Shown here piece by piece: positions 33,588 through 42,314 of a DNA stretch of 64,000 nucleotides. Source of the stretch: Methanoregula sp. UBA247 (lineage in GTDB: Archaea > Halobacteriota > Methanomicrobia > Methanomicrobiales > Methanospirillaceae); assembly GCA_002495055.1 (NCBI GenBank), contig DADR01000067.1, positions 62,001-126,000 on the forward strand, in the 5' to 3' direction. The position numbers and the translations under genes are program-made. Below the pieces are notes generated by a model. The model was not told the origin of the DNA. It saw only the letters and a list, made by a program, of their open reading frames with translations, and searched no databases. Position 1 is the stretch's first letter. Each line of letters opens with the position of its first letter.

Positions 33588-33992
33588 ATGTGCGATGATA
33601 GCGATGACCTCTGCCTGTGCCCCTTCGACGGAGTTATGAATTCAATTTCAAAAAAATGGGCAATGCTTATCATCAATATGATCGGGAACCACAGAACGAT
33701 CCGGTTCAAGAGCCTGATGGATGAACTGTCCGGGATTAGCCCAAAGACACTGGCAGATACCCTGAAGGATCTCCAGAGGGAGCGATTGATCGAGCGAAAT
33801 GCCTTTTCCGAAATCCCGCCCCGGGTCGAGTATCATCTGACCAAAGACGGGGAAGCGCTTCGGGAAGCTGTGATCCCTCTCCTGAAATGGGCGGCAAAAA
33901 GGGATAATCGCACCATAGAGAAGTGCATCTCTGTCTGTGACAGAGCCACCTGCCCGGGCAAACGGCTCCACGCTGATAAAAAAAAGGGATGA
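33588..33992 (+). CDS. HxlR-type winged-helix regulator
   Basis: 134 residues with the HxlR pattern: SISKKWAMLIINMIGNHRTI, then FKSLMDELSGISPKTLADTL as helix-turn-helix and an RVEYHLTKDGEAL wing. Cys residues at the N-terminus (CDDSDDLCLCPFDG) and C-terminus (CISVCDRATCPG) may allow redox or metal sensing. It diverges from the cupin/exporter operon and shares a perfect palindrome with it. Confidence 0.9.
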   Translation: MCDDSDDLCLCPFDGVMNSISKKWAMLIINMIGNHRTIRFKSLMDELSGISPKTLADTLKDLQRERLIERNAFSEIPPRVEYHLTKDGEALREAVIPLLKWAAKRDNRTIEKCISVCDRATCPGKRLHADKKKG

Positions 33993-34225
33993 AAAATTCT
34001 CATTCCCTGCCATTTTTTAAGAGAGGCATCGTAACAGCATTGATCGATGCGAGCTCACTTATGGTGCACTTTTGCACCTGCACCGTGACCGGCTCCAAAC
34101 TCTCGTCGATTTCAAGCTATTTGACCTGGGATGCCGGTCTCAGGTCTCGGGGCACTGGGTCTGAAAATATCGGGATGGCTGGCTGATGGAAGCTGGACGC
34201 ACTGGCCTGTGACTGATATCCTGGA

Positions 34226-34789
34226 TCATGAATAGGGACGAACATCGATCTCCATCCGGCTGATTTTTTCATAGATCTTTTTCTGTTTGACAATCGGCCA
34301 GAGCTGGTAGAGGTGAACCGTGATCGGTTCCCACATCGCCACCCAGCCTGCGACCTCAAGAGTTATTGCAACGAGTCGGGCTATCGGAGAGTTACTGAAG
34401 GTTTCCGCTACGGTCCAGCTGGCAATCATCGCTATCGCGAGAAACGAAAGCCCGACCAGTATCGTGAATTTTCCATAGATCCACTTTTGACGGAATTCCC
34501 GTTCTTGTATCATCACCATGTATTTGAAGTGATTGCTGATGGCCTTCGGAATTTTTTGTGCCTCTTTTGTGCCCAAAACTTCCACCGGCAGATATACGAT
34601 GATCCCGAACTGCGTTTTAAAAGGAAAATCCTTCACGGCATCGACAATATACTGGGTTGCTTCATGATCCAGTTCCCTCACAAAGAACGGGGCGGGATCA
34701 AATGTGTTGAAGAGCTGGAGTATCGATGATAATTTAATCTCGATGAGAACACGGCCGTTCTCTTTTCGGTAGAGCGAATCAATATTCAT
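34226..34789 (-). CDS. hypothetical membrane protein
   Basis: 187 residues. A soluble N-terminal half (about 1-105) with IEIKLSSILQLFNTFDPAPF and an ELDHEATQYIVDAV segment, then two membrane helices (about 109-126 and 138-155) and a polar tail. Similar methanogen proteins exist, in my memory, but I cannot name the family. Free-standing. Confidence 0.7.
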   Translation of the reverse strand: MNIDSLYRKENGRVLIEIKLSSILQLFNTFDPAPFFVRELDHEATQYIVDAVKDFPFKTQFGIIVYLPVEVLGTKEAQKIPKAISNHFKYMVMIQEREFRQKWIYGKFTILVGLSFLAIAMIASWTVAETFSNSPIARLVAITLEVAGWVAMWEPITVHLYQLWPIVKQKKIYEKISRMEIDVRPYS

Positions 34790-34870
34790 CGTATTTTATT
34801 CCTCTTGATATCATGGATGAACCAAAGGGTTGGAATAGTCTTCCCGCCTCTGTAGATCACAAACTCATCC

Positions 34871-34903
34871 GTGCTCGTACTTACTCCGCGACCGGCTCCC
34901 CTT
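34871..34903 (+). repeat. 33-bp dispersed repeat, copy 1
   Basis: Begins GTGCTCGTACTTACTCCG and ends GACCGGCTCCCCTT. It matches 28 of 33 bases at 39292-39324. Both copies lie in gaps between genes; nature unknown. Confidence 0.5.
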
Positions 34904-34967
34904 TTGCTGTACTTTGGGGAAGCCTACACGGAAATGGGCAACGCCGTCATGAGTGAAAATTCTACCC

Positions 34968-35306
34968 TCACAATAATTTCGTCTCTTCTGTGGGTTTTGG
35001 GACCTTGATCACAAGAACCCGGAAAACCTCCTTGCTCTCGTTGATCCACCGGTGCGGTATACGGGCCGGGCTTTCGACCAGGATATCTTTTCTGATTGTT
35101 TTCTTCTCATCGCCAATCTCAACGATCCCAGTGCCTTCCAGAACGTAAAAGAAGACATCAACCGGCGTCATATGCTTTTTCAATGCCTCGCCTGGCTGGA
35201 GTGCGATAACAACCGCGATTGCATTTGGCGAATCGTAGATCTTCCTGGCGTCAACATGGTGCGGATTAGGGCCCGATACAACCTTTGAAACTTCAGTAAT
35301 CTTCAT
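34968..35306 (-). CDS. cupin domain protein
   Basis: 112 residues forming one cupin barrel: LQPGEALKKHMTPVDVFFYV, then EGTGIVEIGDEKKTI and ARIPHRWINES. His residues at motif 1 and 2 could bind a metal. It lies 2 bases after the sulfite-reductase-like gene and is probably its operon partner. Confidence 0.85.
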   Translation of the reverse strand: MKITEVSKVVSGPNPHHVDARKIYDSPNAIAVVIALQPGEALKKHMTPVDVFFYVLEGTGIVEIGDEKKTIRKDILVESPARIPHRWINESKEVFRVLVIKVPKPTEETKLL

Positions 35307-35308
35307 AA

Positions 35309-35998
35309 TTATTTCACCTTTTCAACGGGAATATACGGAAGTAAAGTCAGTAATTCCGATTTCAGCGTGTCTATTCCGATGCGTTCCATAAACCGGGCTG
35401 TCCGCTCGTGGGGGTTTGCATGGCTCCGGTAGTACTCAGCAAGACGCTGGGTACAATCAACAACCTCGTGGGAAGTAAGATCTCGTGCAACGAGATCCCC
35501 AAATCGTGGCCGGGTGCCTGCATTGCCTCCAAAGAAAATCGTCCATCCTTTCGGAGTTGCTACGATTCCGATATCCCGGGTGTGGCTTTCGCTGCAACAG
35601 CGGGGACAGCCGGAGACCCCGATCTTGATCTTTGCCGGGAACGTCTCGTTCTTGAACTTATCATCAATAGCCCGGGCCAGCCCGATCGAGTCCTGTTTGC
35701 CATATTTACACATATCGGTGCCAAGACAAGCCTGGACAAACTTGACACAGGGTGCCGTCTCGGGTTTTGCGAGCGGGCCCAGCTCATTAATCAACTTCTG
35801 CACATGTTCAGGTTCAAGCCCGGCTAGTACAATTCGTTGGCCGGAAGTAATCTTCAGAATAGGAACACGATACTTCCTCCCGACCTTCGCAATTGTTTCG
35901 AGTTGTTCCGGTGTCACGATACCGGCAGGTATCCGCGTCGTGACCGCCCAGGTCCTGCCATCCCGCTGAAGGATTGCTCCTTTCGTGGAATCTGTCAT
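35309..35998 (-). CDS. small sulfite/nitrite reductase-like siroheme protein
   Basis: 229 residues. An N-terminal ferredoxin-like half-domain (about 1-70) and a catalytic half with APCVKFVQACLGTDMCKYG and GVSGCPRCC, the four-Cys set that binds the 4Fe-4S cluster coupled to siroheme. The short length matches the group of small Dsr-like proteins of methanogens rather than full-length sulfite reductases. It may reduce sulfite or nitrite at low level or act in detoxification. Confidence 0.85.
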   Translation of the reverse strand: MTDSTKGAILQRDGRTWAVTTRIPAGIVTPEQLETIAKVGRKYRVPILKITSGQRIVLAGLEPEHVQKLINELGPLAKPETAPCVKFVQACLGTDMCKYGKQDSIGLARAIDDKFKNETFPAKIKIGVSGCPRCCSESHTRDIGIVATPKGWTIFFGGNAGTRPRFGDLVARDLTSHEVVDCTQRLAEYYRSHANPHERTARFMERIGIDTLKSELLTLLPYIPVEKVK

Positions 35999-36060
35999 TC
36001 TTCTTCACAACTGTCTTGTTATCTCTTCATCGATCATAATCAGGCAAACGACCGGTTCCT

Positions 36061-36915
36061 TTACGGGGCAAGTCCCCCGTTTATCAGGACTGTCGTATCC
36101 GTCACCGGAATCTTCTTTTTCGCCCGTTCCAGCGCCTTTTCTACAACATACCGCACGCCGTTACAGCACGGGACCTCCATATGGACGATGGTGATCGATT
36201 TGATCGTGTGGCGGCTGAAGATCTCCGCCATTTTCGCGATGTAGCTCTCAATATCCGGGTCCAGTTTCGGGCAGAAGATGATCACGATCCGCCCCCGCAA
36301 GAACTCCTGGTGGAATCCTGCATACGCGAACGGCACACAGTCCGCAGCGATCAGCAGATCGGCATTGTCAAAATACTGCGCTCCCGTATTCTGGAGGGTG
36401 AGCTGGACCGGCCACTGGCGGAGTTCGGATTCGGATCTTTCTTTTGGCTGCCGGCGGGGAGCGGTTGTGTTTCGCGGAATGCTCCGTGCTGCGGATCCCG
36501 GGCATGCAGCAAACGGTGAGTGGCCACCCTGTGAGGGTTGTGGCGAACAGACAGGGCCGTTATGGTCCGGAACGGCGATGGTATTTTCCTTTAAGTATTC
36601 AATCGCCTGGTTATAGAGCTCCGTCTGTCCATGCCCGGCGAGATGTTCGAGATGGGCTCTGATGACCGGTGTGCCCTGTCGCACGATAGTTGCCATCACG
36701 ATCTTCTCATCGTAGGGTACCCCTTCGCGCTCGATGACGCTGATCGCTCCTTCGGGGCAGGTACCGATACAGGCACCAAGGCCGTCGCAGAAGAGATCGC
36801 TTACGAGCCGGGCCTTCCCGTCAATGAGCTGGAGCGCTCCTTCCGGGCAGTCGGGGATGCACTGGCCGCACCCCGTGCATTTCGTTTCCTCAATACTGAT
36901 GATCTTCCGTTTCAT
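36061..36915 (-). CDS. two-cluster ferredoxin-type protein
   Basis: 284 residues from the ATG at 36915, chosen for its AAGGAG site; the frame is open to 36975. The N-terminal part carries two 4Fe-4S motifs (CTGCGQCIPDCP and CDGLGACIGTCP; the second has a spaced first pair). A Pro/Ser-rich linker follows (about 140-175). The C-terminal domain (about 180-284) has CVPFAYAGFHQEFLRGR and VPCCNGVRYVVEKA. It is a usual companion of hybrid cluster protein in anaerobes and is a likely electron donor. Confidence 0.85.
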   Translation of the reverse strand: MKRKIISIEETKCTGCGQCIPDCPEGALQLIDGKARLVSDLFCDGLGACIGTCPEGAISVIEREGVPYDEKIVMATIVRQGTPVIRAHLEHLAGHGQTELYNQAIEYLKENTIAVPDHNGPVCSPQPSQGGHSPFAACPGSAARSIPRNTTAPRRQPKERSESELRQWPVQLTLQNTGAQYFDNADLLIAADCVPFAYAGFHQEFLRGRIVIIFCPKLDPDIESYIAKMAEIFSRHTIKSITIVHMEVPCCNGVRYVVEKALERAKKKIPVTDTTVLINGGLAP

Positions 36916-36943
36916 GATTTGCTCCTTTTTATCGAATAATTCC

Positions 36944-37303
36944 TTACAACACACACACCTTGCAGTCCTGTTCACCGCAGGGGATGTTGTCGATCTTCCA
37001 TTTCAGCGCCCAGTGCTTGATACCCCGGATCACGCTCACAATTTCAAGCCCGCTCTCCGTCAGTGTATACTCTGTTCTGACCGGGAACGCGGTTGCATCC
37101 ACGTTTCTGCAGACAATTCCTTCATCCTCAAGCTCCCTGAGACGTTCCGAGAGGACCTTGGGGGTGATACCGTCAAGAGCATTGCGGAGCTCGGAAAACC
37201 TGCGGGTGTATCCCTGACCTTTGTAGAGTTCAAGGATGATGAGCAGTGTCCACTTTTTTGTCAGATATTTCACGGTCTGGTAAACCGTGCAGGTGTCCTG
37301 CAT
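36944..37303 (-). CDS. HxlR-type winged-helix regulator
   Basis: 119 residues. HxlR pattern: KYLTKKWTLLIILELYKGQG, RRFSELRNALDGITPKVLSE and a FPVRTEYTLTESGLEI wing. Cys5 and a C-terminal CGEQDCKVC set suggest redox, NO or metal sensing. It sits between the ferredoxin gene and the divergent hcp gene and probably controls both. Confidence 0.88.
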   Translation of the reverse strand: MQDTCTVYQTVKYLTKKWTLLIILELYKGQGYTRRFSELRNALDGITPKVLSERLRELEDEGIVCRNVDATAFPVRTEYTLTESGLEIVSVIRGIKHWALKWKIDNIPCGEQDCKVCVL

Positions 37304-37348
37304 GGTATGTGTTTGGATACTCCTGACTATTTATAATATGGTATGATA

Positions 37349-37365
37349 TTGATATTTTGTATCAA
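37349..37365. promoter_or_regulatory. palindromic operator at the hcp promoter
   Basis: TTGATATTTTGTATCAA has perfect 6-base arms. A TATA-like TTATAATAT block (37331-37339) serves both directions. For hcp the start would fall near 37362, inside the palindrome, so a bound HxlR protein would block hcp. AAAGGAG precedes the hcp ATG. Confidence 0.6.
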
Positions 37366-37388
37366 AAAGAAATCAAAGGAGTCAGAAG

Positions 37389-39008
37389 ATGTTTTGTAAC
37401 CAGTGTGAAGAGACGGTCACGGGAACGGGATGTACGGTGAAAGGTGTCTGCGGCAAAGAAGACGAGATTGCTGCATACCAGGATGTGCTCATGTTTCTCT
37501 GCAAGGGGATTGCGACAAGGAACCTTGCGGCAACGATGAACGGCAGGGGAAATCCCCGGGTGGGGTTGTTCCTTGCGGATTCGCTCTTCTCCACGCTGAC
37601 CAATGTCAATTTTGACAAGACATGGTTTAACGACATGATAAATCGCGCTGTTGCGATCCGGGACGCACTTCCGGCAAGCGCCAGCGATGAACCGGATGCC
37701 TGCACCTGGAAACCGGAAACGGATGGAGATATTCTGGAGAAAGCAAAAACCGTGGGGATTCTGGCAACGGAAAACGAGGATGTCCGCTCGCTCCGCTCCA
37801 CGCTCCTCTACGGGCTCAAGGGTGTCGGGGCCTACTACACCCATGCAGCAGTGCTGGGAAAAACCGATGATGCCGTTACCACCTTCATCCAGAAAGGGCT
37901 CGCATCCATGCTCCAGAACCTGACCGTCCCCGAAATGGTTGCCCTCGTTCTGGAATGCGGTGAATGCGGGGTGAAGGTCCTCGCCCTGCTGGATGAGGCC
38001 AACACCTCCGCGTACGGAAAACCGCAGATCACCGGTGTCAAAACCACGGTAGGATCACGCCCGGCCATCCTGATTACCGGCCATGATTTAAAAGATCTCG
38101 AAATGCTGCTGGAACAATCGAAAAATGCCGGCGTGGATGTCTACACCCACGGCGAGATGCTGCCCGCCCATGGATACCCTGCGTTCAAAAAATACCCGCA
38201 CCTGTATGGCAACTACGGCGGCTCATGGCCACACCAGCGCGAGGAGTTCGAGCAGTTCAACGGTCCGGTACTCTTCACGACCAACTGTCTTGTCCCGCCG
38301 AAGGATTCCTACAAAGGCCGCCTGTTCACGACCGGCCTGACCGGCTACCCGGGCGTGCCGCACATCGGGGAAGCCCCGGACGGGAAGAAGGACTTCTCGC
38401 AGCTTATCGCCTATGCAAAGACCTGCCCGCCGCCGGCCGCCCTGCCCGGAAGCGGCAGCGACCTCATTACCGGCTGCGGGCATGACGCGGCCCTCACCCT
38501 CGCGGACAAGGTTGTTGCTGCCGTGAAGAGCGGTGCCATCAAACGGTTCATCGTCATGGCCGGATGCGATGGCAGGCAAAAGGAGCGGGAATATTACACG
38601 AAATTTGCCCAGGCGTTACCCCAAGACACCGTCATCCTCACTGCAGGCTGTGCCAAGTACCGCTACAACTCTCTCAATCTCGGTACCATCGGCGGGATTC
38701 CCAGAGTTCTCGATGCAGGGCAGTGTAATGACTGCTACTCGCTGGTCGTGATTGCACAGGCGCTCGCCAAGGCATTCGGCGTCGGCATCAACGAACTACC
38801 GATCTCGTACAACATCGCGTGGTACGAGCAGAAGGCGGTGCTCGTCCTGCTGTCATTACTGTCACTCGGTGTAAAAGATATTACACTCGGCCCAAAACTC
38901 CCGGCGTTTGTCTCTCCCGTCGTGCTCGATGTGCTGGTGAAAAATTTCGATCTTAAACCGAACACCACTATCGAAGCCGATATGGCCAGGATGGTTCCAG
39001 CCAGGTAA
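37389..39008 (+). CDS. hcp: hybrid cluster protein (hydroxylamine reductase)
   Basis: 539 residues. The N-terminal four-Cys set MFCNQCEETVTGTGC, then VKGVCGK binds the cubane; the hybrid cluster ligands are in TTNCLV, TAGCAKYRY, LDAGQCNDCYS and later Glu/His positions. Hcp proteins reduce hydroxylamine in vitro and act as NO reductases in vivo. The gene diverges from the HxlR regulator and is followed by a T run. Expected to answer nitrosative or oxidative stress. Confidence 0.95.
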   Translation: MFCNQCEETVTGTGCTVKGVCGKEDEIAAYQDVLMFLCKGIATRNLAATMNGRGNPRVGLFLADSLFSTLTNVNFDKTWFNDMINRAVAIRDALPASASDEPDACTWKPETDGDILEKAKTVGILATENEDVRSLRSTLLYGLKGVGAYYTHAAVLGKTDDAVTTFIQKGLASMLQNLTVPEMVALVLECGECGVKVLALLDEANTSAYGKPQITGVKTTVGSRPAILITGHDLKDLEMLLEQSKNAGVDVYTHGEMLPAHGYPAFKKYPHLYGNYGGSWPHQREEFEQFNGPVLFTTNCLVPPKDSYKGRLFTTGLTGYPGVPHIGEAPDGKKDFSQLIAYAKTCPPPAALPGSGSDLITGCGHDAALTLADKVVAAVKSGAIKRFIVMAGCDGRQKEREYYTKFAQALPQDTVILTAGCAKYRYNSLNLGTIGGIPRVLDAGQCNDCYSLVVIAQALAKAFGVGINELPISYNIAWYEQKAVLVLLSLLSLGVKDITLGPKLPAFVSPVVLDVLVKNFDLKPNTTIEADMARMVPAR

Positions 39009-39018
39009 TTTTTTTTTA
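39009..39018 (+). terminator. T-run terminator after hcp
   Basis: A run of nine to ten Ts starts three bases after the hcp stop. Confidence 0.4.
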
Positions 39019-39035
39019 GTGATATCGTGCGAGCG

Positions 39036-39250
39036 AGTCACTGAGCGTTACGCCTGTGCCCGATCAACAGCGACGAACACGATGCGAAGCATGGTGTGAG
39101 GAGCAGGCCAGAGCAGCCGCTGGCCCCGGAGCATCGCGACAAGCCAGGGGCGTCATCCTACTAGCAGGGCAACAAGGAAAAGCAGCGAGGTGATGTGAAG
39201 CGAGCCGGAGCATCAGCGAGGACGAATAACATGACCGAGCGTCTTCATCT
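39036..39250 (+). repeat. dispersed non-coding repeat, copy A (long)
   Basis: GC-rich sequence in a gap between genes. It shares its first 74 bases without gaps with 41306-41379 and about 185 bases (from ATCAACAGCGACGA at 39063) with 42538-42722. The core CATCGCGACAAGCCAGGGGC is identical in A and C. No terminal inverted repeat or gene is visible. It may be a MITE-like or structured RNA element. Confidence 0.65.
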
Positions 39251-39291
39251 CTGTGAATCAACTGTAACGGTAAATCGCCGACCGCTTCGTC

Positions 39292-39324
39292 GTGCTCGCA
39301 CCTGCTCTGAGACCGGCTCCCCTT
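39292..39324 (+). repeat. 33-bp dispersed repeat, copy 2
   Basis: Matches 28 of 33 bases with 34871-34903, ending in the same ACCGGCTCCCCTT. Confidence 0.5.
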
Positions 39325-39441
39325 ATTCTTGGCTAAAACCTTGTTTTCCAGAATGAAGTCACGAATTATGTATATGCTGGAGTGACAAAATAACATTTGA
39401 TTAGATAAATTTTTATCAAGTTACTGCATAGAAAAATTGCA

Positions 39442-39942
39442 ATGGATTCTGATAAAACAGTTCCCAAAAAAAAGACCAAATTTAGTGTATTCTTCATATT
39501 GGGGATTCTCTTACTTGTATTCATGGCTTTTCTGATCGTTGCACCGACAAAAACAATAACAGAGAACGTGGAGGTTTCATATACGGAACAAGAAACATAC
39601 TTTGTAACAGAACCCAAAAGTGTTTTTGAGCCTTATACAGAATACGAATATCAATACTCTCATCTATCGCAAATATCTGGTACAGGACATGCTTCTGCAA
39701 TTACAGATTGTGGAGATTGTTATTGTCATAGGCAACCACTCCCTATGATTTTTGACGGACCACCATCTTATTGTGCATATTGCAGGTGTGAACGTCAATC
39801 CTTTAGAACTGTCACAAAAAATGTAGAAGTACAGAAAATCCGCAATGTTACGAAAACCAGAATAGAATCGAAACCTGCCGAAGTGAATTGGATAATCGGT
39901 TTTAAAACACCATACGCCTTACATTTGTCATTTATCCATTGA
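39442..39942 (+). CDS. membrane-anchored Cys-containing protein
   Basis: 166 residues. A Lys-rich head, a membrane anchor (about 15-35), then Thr/Tyr/Glu-rich strands (ENVEVSYTEQETYFVTEP) and a Cys-rich insert (CGDCYCHR, CAYCRCER, about 90-115) that could bind metal, followed by more strand repeats ending VNWIIGFKTPYAL. The outer beta region resembles archaeal surface proteins. The end lies close to an IS remnant, so the C-terminus could be altered. Confidence 0.6.
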   Translation: MDSDKTVPKKKTKFSVFFILGILLLVFMAFLIVAPTKTITENVEVSYTEQETYFVTEPKSVFEPYTEYEYQYSHLSQISGTGHASAITDCGDCYCHRQPLPMIFDGPPSYCAYCRCERQSFRTVTKNVEVQKIRNVTKTRIESKPAEVNWIIGFKTPYALHLSFIH

Positions 39943-40076
39943 ATACCCCATTTTTCTCTATAGAATTGCGTTTGAAGTTTGAACCTATCACCATACCGAA
40001 TTCGGAAAAATCTCACAAAATACTACAAAAAGTCTTAATTTTTAATAAATCTTCAAATTGAATTATAGTCAAGAAC

Positions 40077-40370
40077 CTAAAGTTTAATACCAAACTTACT
40101 CCCTTGGAATTTAGTAATCCATGCTTTGGCGAAGCTCAATGAACACCCATATTTTTTGAAAGCATCGAGGATAATCTGTTTTAAGTGGTCGAGATCTTGT
40201 ATGAACGTCCGTGAGATGACCCGCTTGATGCTTTTCCAGATGAACTCAATCGGGTTCAAATCCTGAGAATACAGCGGTAAAAATATGAGATTTATTCGAT
40301 TCTCTTCTGCATATTCCCGTGTTTTAATTGCGTGGCATTCCTTCTGGAACTCCGTGATGAAGGTTTTTTG
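40077..40370 (-). pseudogene. IS630-type transposase remnant
   Basis: The last about 97 codons of a DDE transposase are readable. LIFLPLYSQDLNPIEFIWKS contains the Asp-Leu-Asn-Pro-Ile-Glu motif with the catalytic Glu, followed by IKRVISRTF and a C-terminal helix. The upstream part (before about 40370) no longer reads and the first catalytic Asp residues are missing. No clear terminal inverted repeats. It is an inactive insertion-sequence remnant. Confidence 0.75.
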
Positions 40371-40488
40371 GCGACTTCAAAAATCATTATTTTTTTGATA
40401 AATTTTGCAGATCTTCATATCAGTGTTTTTGGGATTGAACCTGAGCCGAGTCCATGATATGAACCTTTATTTCTGCCGGAGTTTCTTA

Positions 40489-40504
40489 TTGTACAACTGT
40501 ACAA
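40489..40504. promoter_or_regulatory. palindrome upstream of the decayed toxin-antitoxin pair
   Basis: TTGTACAACTGTACAA has perfect 6-base arms. It lies about 74 bases before the antitoxin ATG, a usual place for an autoregulated TA operator. It shares the GTACAA core with the operators at 6455-6498. Confidence 0.45.
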
Positions 40505-40577
40505 GTTTGTACTGTTGAGCAAGATTTTAAAAAATTGAAGGTCACAATTTACTCGCAATGCGAAAAGAGGTGAAGAC

Positions 40578-40812
40578 ATGGCTCAAGCAAAAAGCGGACG
40601 GGTGGAAATAGCAAACAAAAGAGTGGCACTCACCCCCAGCACGTGGGGTTGCACTCTCGAATATAAAGCCCCCGGGAAAATCCCTAGGTGATACCGTAGC
40701 TGACCTCATCACCAAACATCAGAGACGGACACTGGAACGGGACCTCGATGAGATTGACGCAAATGGCAATTTCATCCCTTGGGAAAAGGCTAAAAAGGAA
40801 CTCGGGCTCTAA
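40578..40812 (+). pseudogene. antitoxin gene with frameshift
   Basis: A clear AGAGGTGA site and ATG start a frame MAQAKSGRVEIANKRVALTP that runs off into a stop at 40692. From about 40660 the correct family pattern resumes in another frame (KPPGKSLGDTVADLITKHQR, ending in FIPWEKAKKELGL and a stop at 40810). A single-frame product would be a typical antitoxin of about 77 residues. The frameshift breaks it. Confidence 0.75.
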
Positions 40813-40824
40813 ACGGGAGGTATC

Positions 40825-41091
40825 GTGAGGATCAGAATCGAAGACCGTGTATCAGAATTCATCCGGGTACTCCCCGAGAAAGATCGCCGGGTGATTGTCG
40901 ATCATATCGAGAGGTTGTCTGATCATCCGAATGCGACGGGCAATATCTAAAAACTCCATACTCGCAAACCCCGTTGGCGTATGCATATATCGATGAAATA
41001 CACCCTGATCTATTTCGTTGATTCTGATACGGTACGGATTGACAAAATCATGACCATTGAACAGGCTCACAAGAAGTACGGGAAGATCTAA
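40825..41091 (+). pseudogene. RelE-type toxin gene with in-frame stop
   Basis: GTG start after GGGAGG, 12 bases behind the antitoxin. The reading frame is open for 88 codons apart from one TAA at 40948-40950. Before it: RIRIEDRVSEFIRVLPEKDR and HIERLSDHPNA; after it: KLHTRKPRWRMHISMKYTLI, YFVDSDTVRIDKI and AHKKYGKI, which is the RelE/ParE barrel with its basic active surface. One point mutation has inactivated it. Confidence 0.8.
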
Positions 41092-41305
41092 CCCGTGAGA
41101 TATTTTATCCATTCGATTTTGTTAGAAGTGTTTGTTGCAGGTTGTTGATCTTCGTGAGGAAACATCCTCCCACCCGAACCGGAGCCCGTCCTCCCTCAGG
41201 GAGATTCCTGATGGGGCCCAGCGGCCCGAGCGAATACCGCAACAGGGCGCGAAGGCAAAGAGCCGCATCAGCGGTGAGTCCGAGCCCCTGTGCGTCACGT
41301 GAAGG

Positions 41306-41379
41306 AGTCACTGAACGTTCAGCATGCGTACGATCAACAGCGACGAACACGATGCAGAGCAGGGTGTGAGGAGCGGGCC
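41306..41379 (+). repeat. dispersed non-coding repeat, copy B (short)
   Basis: Aligns without gaps with 39036-39109 (offset 2270). It contains CGATCAACAGCGACGAACAC, identical to copy A, and lacks the downstream half present in copies A and C. Confidence 0.6.
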
Positions 41380-41411
41380 TTATCCTCCGGTCTGTTACAA
41401 GGTTGGAGGAT

Positions 41412-42314
41412 TCAGACGATCCCGTACAGAAGCAGAATATACAGGAGATAGGCACCGAGAAGCAGACCCCCCCATATCTGCCGTATACGATTATTCCGGA
41501 TAAAAAAGGGAAAGATAGCAAACGTAAATCCGATCATGACAAGGGTGTCTTTGGGATCCGCTGCAGGTATGGTAAAGAACAAGGAATTGATCCCGAGGAT
41601 GAACAGGAGGTTGAATATATTGCTCCCAAGGATGTTCCCGATCGCTACTCCGTGACTCTTTTTTATAATCGCAATAACTGACGTAGCCAGTTCCGGGAGG
41701 GCGGTCCCGACCGCGACCAAGGAGAGCCCAATCACTGCCTGGGGGACAGCGAAGATCTCTGCTATCTCCACAGCTCCGGACAGGAGCAGATGGGCTCCGA
41801 GAAAAACCATTACGAGACCGGCAACGGTCAGGATAAGGGGGTATCTGGTGTGAGATTCAGATGGCGGATCCGGGCCATCCCCGGATCGCCACATCAGATA
41901 GAAGATGCCGGAGAAGAGTACCAGAAATACGTTGCCGGAGAAACCATCAAAAAATCCTCTCAGGGAAAGGAGTGCAAACACCAGGGCAGCTCCGAGGGTA
42001 AAGAGGGTGTTTACGAACAAGCGGGAGCGCGATTCTGTAACGCTGCCAAATGCCGGCATGACAATATATCCGAGGGCGAGGATGAGGCCGATATTGACGA
42101 TATTGCTCCCTACGAGATTCCCGGTTCCGATCGCGTAATCCCCCAGCCAGAATGCCTCGGTGGTGACCATCAGTTCGGGCAGCGAGGTGCCGAATGCCAC
42201 GACCGTGAGCCCGATCGTGGTTGGTGAGACCCCCATCCAGACCGCCAGGCTTTCGGCACCCCGGACCAGGAAATCCCCCCCTATCGCGAGAAGGATGAGG
42301 CCGAAAAAAAACAT
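41412..42314 (-). CDS. Na+/Ca2+ exchanger family (CaCA) transporter
   Basis: 300 residues with two inverted alpha repeats: VVAFGTSLPELMVT with GNLVGSNIVNIGL, and VAVGTALPELATSV with GNILGSNIFNLLF. About ten membrane helices. Likely exports Ca2+ using a cation gradient. The frame is open upstream of the ATG without a good start, so the first helix may begin slightly earlier than annotated. Confidence 0.9.
   Translation of the reverse strand: MFFFGLILLAIGGDFLVRGAESLAVWMGVSPTTIGLTVVAFGTSLPELMVTTEAFWLGDYAIGTGNLVGSNIVNIGLILALGYIVMPAFGSVTESRSRLFVNTLFTLGAALVFALLSLRGFFDGFSGNVFLVLFSGIFYLMWRSGDGPDPPSESHTRYPLILTVAGLVMVFLGAHLLLSGAVEIAEIFAVPQAVIGLSLVAVGTALPELATSVIAIIKKSHGVAIGNILGSNIFNLLFILGINSLFFTIPAADPKDTLVMIGFTFAIFPFFIRNNRIRQIWGGLLLGAYLLYILLLYGIV

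Noticed and set aside
39064..39396. Minus-strand frame whose translation resembles that of 42538-42810
   Set aside because: The likeness comes from the dispersed DNA repeat. The frames have no ribosome binding site, no shared start and low-complexity Ala/Arg/Cys composition.
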